A DNA stretch of 64,000 nt, taken from assembly GCA_900544305.1 (NCBI GenBank), contig UQUV01000012.1, positions 6,666 through 70,665 on the forward strand, written 5' to 3'. The stretch comes from an uncultured Porphyromonadaceae bacterium (GTDB lineage: Bacteria > Bacteroidota > Bacteroidia > Bacteroidales > Muribaculaceae). Numbering within the stretch: position 1 is the first letter of the stretch; the number at the start of each line of letters is the position of its first letter. Of this stretch, positions 60,256 through 64,000 are shown piece by piece. The position numbers and the translations under genes were made by a program. The notes below the pieces were generated by a model. It saw only the letters and a program-made list of their open reading frames with translations, was not told the DNA's origin and ran no database searches.

Positions 60256-63200
60256 GATTCACATCGTCCCTGAAACTAAAACTGATCTATGTGTTCCGTA
60301 TCAATGATGCGGCACACCGTGGATGCCTGAAGATTGGCGAGGCAACCTGTGAGGATGAAAACGTGTTCGGCCTGTCTCCTAACAGCAAGGTGCTCAATGA
60401 AGCGGCAAGAAAGCGTATCAACCAATACACACAGACGGCAGGCATCGCATACGATCTGCTATATACGGAACTGACTGTTTACAACCGTGGCGGACTCCGT
60501 TCGTTCAACGACAAGGAAGTACATAATGTCCTGGAACGCTCCGGTATCAAAAAGAAAGTCTTCGATACAGTCAACAAGGCCAATGAATGGTTCATCACCG
60601 ATCTGGAAACCGTCAAGCGTGCCATTGCGGCTGTCAAGGCAGGCCGGAGCTCTCTTTCATCAGCGGAAGTTACCCGTGAATATTCCCCGATTGTATTCCG
60701 GCCGGAACAGCAGGAAGCCATCAGCAAGACCAAAAAGCAGTTTAAGAAAGGCAACCAGATGCTCTGGAACGCAAAGATGCGTTTCGGAAAGACGCTTTCT
60801 GCCCTGCAGGTTGTCAAAGATATAGAGTTTCAGCGTACCTTGATTCTGACTCATCGTCCTGTGGTGGATGCCGGATGGTTTGAGGATTTCGGTAAGATAT
60901 TTTACGACCGCAAGGATTTTGCATACGGTTCCAAGAACAACGGGGAAAGCTACAGCAGTCTTGAACGGCAGGCAGAAAGCCACGGATTGCATTATGTCTA
61001 TTTTGCATCCATGCAGGATTTGCGTGGTTCTGAACTTGTTGGTGGCAACTTCGACAAAAACAACGAAGTATTTGCTACCGATTGGGACCTGATTATCGTT
61101 GATGAAGCGCACGAAGGCACCCAGACCGAACTGGGTAAAGCGGTTATGGGAGAGCTGGTCAAGGAACAGACCAAAGTATTGCGCCTGTCAGGTACTCCAT
61201 TCAATCTGCTGGATGATTTCAAGGAGGATGAAATCTATACATGGGACTATGTGATGGAACAGCGGGCCAAGGTGAGCTGGGACGAACTCCATTTTGGCGA
61301 TCCCAATCCGTATGCCTCACTGCCTACACTCAATATCTTTACCTACGATTTGGGACGGCTGCTTCATGAATTTGTAGATGAAGATGTCGCCTTTAACTTC
61401 AGGGAATTTTTCCGGGTCAATGAATCCGGCAGTTTCTGTCATGAAAAAGATGTGCGGGCTTTTCTGAATCTTCTTACCAAGGAGGACAAGGACAGCCTTT
61501 ATCCATATGCCAACGAGGAATATCGGAATATTTTCCGCCATACACTCTGGATGGTGCCCGGCGTGAAGGAAGCAAGGGCACTGAGTGCCATGCTCCAGAC
61601 ACATCCGGTGTTCCAGCATTTCAAGGTGGTCAATGTTGCCGGTGACGGTGATCAGGACGAGGAGAGCCGTGATGCCCTGGAAGCCGTGGAACAGGCTCTC
61701 GGAAAAGATCCGGATGCTACACGGACCATTACCCTCTCTTGTGGACGGCTGACGACCGGAGTAAGTGTAAAGGCATGGACTGCCGTATTCATGCTGTCCG
61801 GTTCCTATAATACAGCCGCATCCAGTTATATGCAGACCATCTTCCGCGTACAGACACCGGCCACCATCAATGGACGGATGAAGGAGCAGTGCTACGTTTT
61901 TGATTTTGCCCCTGACCGTACCCTGAAAGTGATTGCTGAAACAGTCCAAATATCGTCCAAAGCCGGAAAAACTTCACAAAGCGACCGTAAGGCTATGGGT
62001 GAGTTTATCAATTTCTGTCCCATCATATCCATTGATGGCTCACAGATGAACCGCTTTGATGTACCCCGTATGTTGGAACAGTTGAAACGGGTATATGTGG
62101 AACGTGTCGTCCGTAACGGGTTTGAGGACAACAGCCTGTATAATGATGAACTGATGAAGCTGGATGATCTGGAACTACAGGAGTTCGATGCCCTGAAAAA
62201 GATCATCGGCCAGACCAAAGCCATGCCTAAAACCAACCAGGTGGACATCAACAGTCAAGGCCTGAATAATGAGGAATACGAGGAAAAGGAGAATCTGGAG
62301 AAGAAACCCAAGAAGGAACTTACGGAGGAAGAACGGAAACGGCTGGAAGAACTGAAAATGAAAACCAAGAACAGAGAAGCGGCCATTTCCATACTCCGTG
62401 GCATATCCATCCGTATGCCCCTGTTGATTTATGGTGCGGAACTGAGTGATGAGAATCAGGAAATCACGATTGATAATTTTGCCTCACTCATTGACCCGCA
62501 GTCATGGGAAGAGTTCATGCCCAAGGGAGTGACCAAGCAGAAATTCAACAGCTTCAAAAAATACTATGACCCGGAAATATTCTGTGCGGCTGGAAAACGA
62601 ATCCGTGCGTTGGCCCGTGCCGGGGACAAACTGAGTATAGAGGAACGAATCGAACGGATTACGGACATCTTCAGTACTTTCCGTAATCCGGATAAGGAAA
62701 CGGTGCTTACTCCGTGGCGCGTGGTAAACATGCACCTTGGCGATTGTATAGGAGGATATAACTTCTATGACACAGAGTATCAGAATGTGATTTCTGAACC
62801 ACGGTTTATAGATAAAGGAGAAGTTACCGCAGAAGTATTCTCCCCTGAATCCCGTATTTTGGAAATCAATTCCAAATCCGGACTTTATCCGCTTTATATG
62901 GCATATGGCATTTACCGGGCAAGGGTAAAGGCTTCTTTGTTCGCTGTAGAAACAGTAGAAGAGCAGCAGGCTGTATGGGACAAGGTCATAGCTGAGAACA
63001 TCTTTGTTATCTGTAAAACTCCAATGGCGAAGAGTATTACCAAACGTACACTTGTCGGGTTTCGTAAAGCTAAAGTAAATACAAGATATTTTGAAGATTT
63101 AATCAACCAGATCAAGAACAAGCCTGAAAACTTTATTGCCAAAGTTGCCAAAGGCCGCTCTTACTGGAAGGCCATAGATAATGATAATATGAAGTTTAAT

Positions 63201-63968
63201 GCAATAGTGGGGAATCCACCATATCAGGTTATGGATGGAGGGGCTGGAGTAAGTGCAAAACCTGTTTATAACTTATTTGTTGAAATAGCTAAACATATAA
63301 ATCCAACATATATTTCCATGATTATGCCTTCTAGATGGTTTGCAGGAGGTAAAGGATTGGACTCATTTAGGGCAAATATGTTGTCTGATAAACGAATTCG
63401 TTATATTTTCGATTATATAAATGCAAAGGATTGTTTCCCAACTTCAAGTATTGGTGGAGGAGTAAATTATATTTTATGGGATGCTAACTATCATGGGGAT
63501 TGTTCGATTACGACTGTCCAAGGATTTTTACGTGACACTGTATCACGCCCATTAGATCAGTTTACAGTATTCATTCGTTATAATCCTGCGATCCATATAA
63601 TTCAGAAATGTCAATCAAACAAGACCTTTGCTTCAATAGTAAGCACACGTAATCCATTTGGCTTATCATCAAATATTAGAGGCAATAAATCTGGATATCT
63701 TCGTTTAATATCAAGCGAAGGTGTATCATGGCTTCCTAAAACTGCTGTTTCAGCTTCAAATCAACTACTTTCTAAATACAAAATTCTTATGAGCAAAGTA
63801 ACAGCTGAACATGCCGGTGAACCTGATAAAAACGGCCAATTCAGAATCGTTTCAAGGACAGAAATTATAGGGCCAAATGATGTTTGTACAGATTCCTATT
63901 TGATTATTGGTGCTTCGGAAGATAAGTCTATTGTTGAAAATGAATCACTACTGTCCCGTAAAAGTTGA
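60252..63968 (+). CDS. GIY-YIG / DEAD helicase / methyltransferase restriction protein, C-terminus truncated
   Basis: A 1238-residue protein. Residues 10-120 look like a GIY-YIG (T5orf172) nuclease: LIYVFRINDAAHRGCLKIGEAT, then NEWF. From about 150 there is a superfamily 2 helicase or translocase: MRFGKTLSALQ near residue 178, DEAH in IIVDEAHEGTQTE near residue 281, and SGTPFNL. The methyltransferase catalytic motif IVGNPPYQVM is near residue 988. The C-terminus ends DSYLIIGASEDKSIVENESLLSRKS, where related proteins continue through a conserved YLKTKFFR-like tail. The last 800 nt are more AT-rich than the rest. Confidence 0.85.
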   Translation: MRFTSSLKLKLIYVFRINDAAHRGCLKIGEATCEDENVFGLSPNSKVLNEAARKRINQYTQTAGIAYDLLYTELTVYNRGGLRSFNDKEVHNVLERSGIKKKVFDTVNKANEWFITDLETVKRAIAAVKAGRSSLSSAEVTREYSPIVFRPEQQEAISKTKKQFKKGNQMLWNAKMRFGKTLSALQVVKDIEFQRTLILTHRPVVDAGWFEDFGKIFYDRKDFAYGSKNNGESYSSLERQAESHGLHYVYFASMQDLRGSELVGGNFDKNNEVFATDWDLIIVDEAHEGTQTELGKAVMGELVKEQTKVLRLSGTPFNLLDDFKEDEIYTWDYVMEQRAKVSWDELHFGDPNPYASLPTLNIFTYDLGRLLHEFVDEDVAFNFREFFRVNESGSFCHEKDVRAFLNLLTKEDKDSLYPYANEEYRNIFRHTLWMVPGVKEARALSAMLQTHPVFQHFKVVNVAGDGDQDEESRDALEAVEQALGKDPDATRTITLSCGRLTTGVSVKAWTAVFMLSGSYNTAASSYMQTIFRVQTPATINGRMKEQCYVFDFAPDRTLKVIAETVQISSKAGKTSQSDRKAMGEFINFCPIISIDGSQMNRFDVPRMLEQLKRVYVERVVRNGFEDNSLYNDELMKLDDLELQEFDALKKIIGQTKAMPKTNQVDINSQGLNNEEYEEKENLEKKPKKELTEEERKRLEELKMKTKNREAAISILRGISIRMPLLIYGAELSDENQEITIDNFASLIDPQSWEEFMPKGVTKQKFNSFKKYYDPEIFCAAGKRIRALARAGDKLSIEERIERITDIFSTFRNPDKETVLTPWRVVNMHLGDCIGGYNFYDTEYQNVISEPRFIDKGEVTAEVFSPESRILEINSKSGLYPLYMAYGIYRARVKASLFAVETVEEQQAVWDKVIAENIFVICKTPMAKSITKRTLVGFRKAKVNTRYFEDLINQIKNKPENFIAKVAKGRSYWKAIDNDNMKFNAIVGNPPYQVMDGGAGVSAKPVYNLFVEIAKHINPTYISMIMPSRWFAGGKGLDSFRANMLSDKRIRYIFDYINAKDCFPTSSIGGGVNYILWDANYHGDCSITTVQGFLRDTVSRPLDQFTVFIRYNPAIHIIQKCQSNKTFASIVSTRNPFGLSSNIRGNKSGYLRLISSEGVSWLPKTAVSASNQLLSKYKILMSKVTAEHAGEPDKNGQFRIVSRTEIIGPNDVCTDSYLIIGASEDKSIVENESLLSRKS

Positions 63969-64000
63969 TAAATAGTTCTTTGAAATTATTGAAATATAGT
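63945..64000 (+). mobile_element. Possible left end of an insertion sequence at the window edge
   Basis: The conserved restriction-protein frame breaks near ENESLL, where TACTGTCCCGTAAAAGTTG begins, followed by an AT-rich stretch with no coding sense up to the edge. This is what an IS end and transposase leader would look like. No transposase is visible and no repeat can be tested. Confidence 0.3.

Overview
The window is chromosomal DNA of a member of the Bacteroidales, probably a gut commensal. This rests on promoters of the Bacteroidetes type (TTTG or TTG, about 20 nt, then TAnnTTTG), the gene order DUF177-rpmF-fabH-era-der, a fused-subunit 2-oxoacid:ferredoxin oxidoreductase, GIN-domain and WYL proteins, viroplasmin-type RNase HI, and tyrosine recombinases of the Bacteroides mobile-element kind. 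The housekeeping part is about 50% GC by eye, so Barnesiella- or Muribaculaceae-like lineages are possible, but genus cannot be fixed from the sequence alone.

Positions 1-26040 are mostly core genes: a serine-type sulfatase, a glutaminyl-cyclase-like lipoprotein, rpoN, purE, ispG, tRNA-Leu, a SlyD-type isomerase and two outer-membrane barrels. A long leftward run follows: rimP-nusA-infB-folK-dusB, a GIN-domain protein and a flippase. Then come a HAD-ribF-upp operon, a GH3-family protein and an alkaline phosphatase. A small AT-rich accessory patch (26158-27780) holds an XRE/DUF3990/DUF3791 locus that looks like a toxin-antitoxin system. Core genes return at 27939-32690 (DUF177, rpmF, fabH, era, der).

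Positions 32700-38340 form a second accessory patch: a WYL regulator, an unannotated stretch of about 720 nt with a near-consensus promoter, many hairpins and a terminator (candidate large structured RNA), a CbxX-type AAA+ ATPase, and an Abi_2/AbiF-type HEPN protein whose leader encodes a short terminated hairpin RNA, consistent with an RNA antitoxin. RNase HI, a histidine acid phosphatase and a LytS/LytR-type pair follow. The sensor kinase is cut at its N-terminus where it abuts an RND efflux pump pseudogene that has lost its own N-terminus and an internal segment. An outer-membrane efflux protein, the KorAB oxidoreductase and a DUF2851 protein complete the chromosomal part.

An integrated element begins at the 3' end of tRNA-Phe (51441-51513) and runs past the right edge. 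It carries an integrase with arm-type repeats, a Fic protein behind a large palindrome, two excisionase-like HTH genes, a mobilization region (mobC, a mobB relaxase lacking its catalytic core, a membrane protein), a second tyrosine recombinase and a two-gene restriction-modification system.

The most interesting element is at 58995-59173. A perfect 17-bp inverted repeat flanks 145 bp that contain a consensus promoter pointing away from the restriction genes, directly beside the second recombinase. It reads as a phase-variable invertible promoter in the OFF position. The large restriction protein appears cut short at its C-terminus at the window's right edge, possibly by an insertion sequence.
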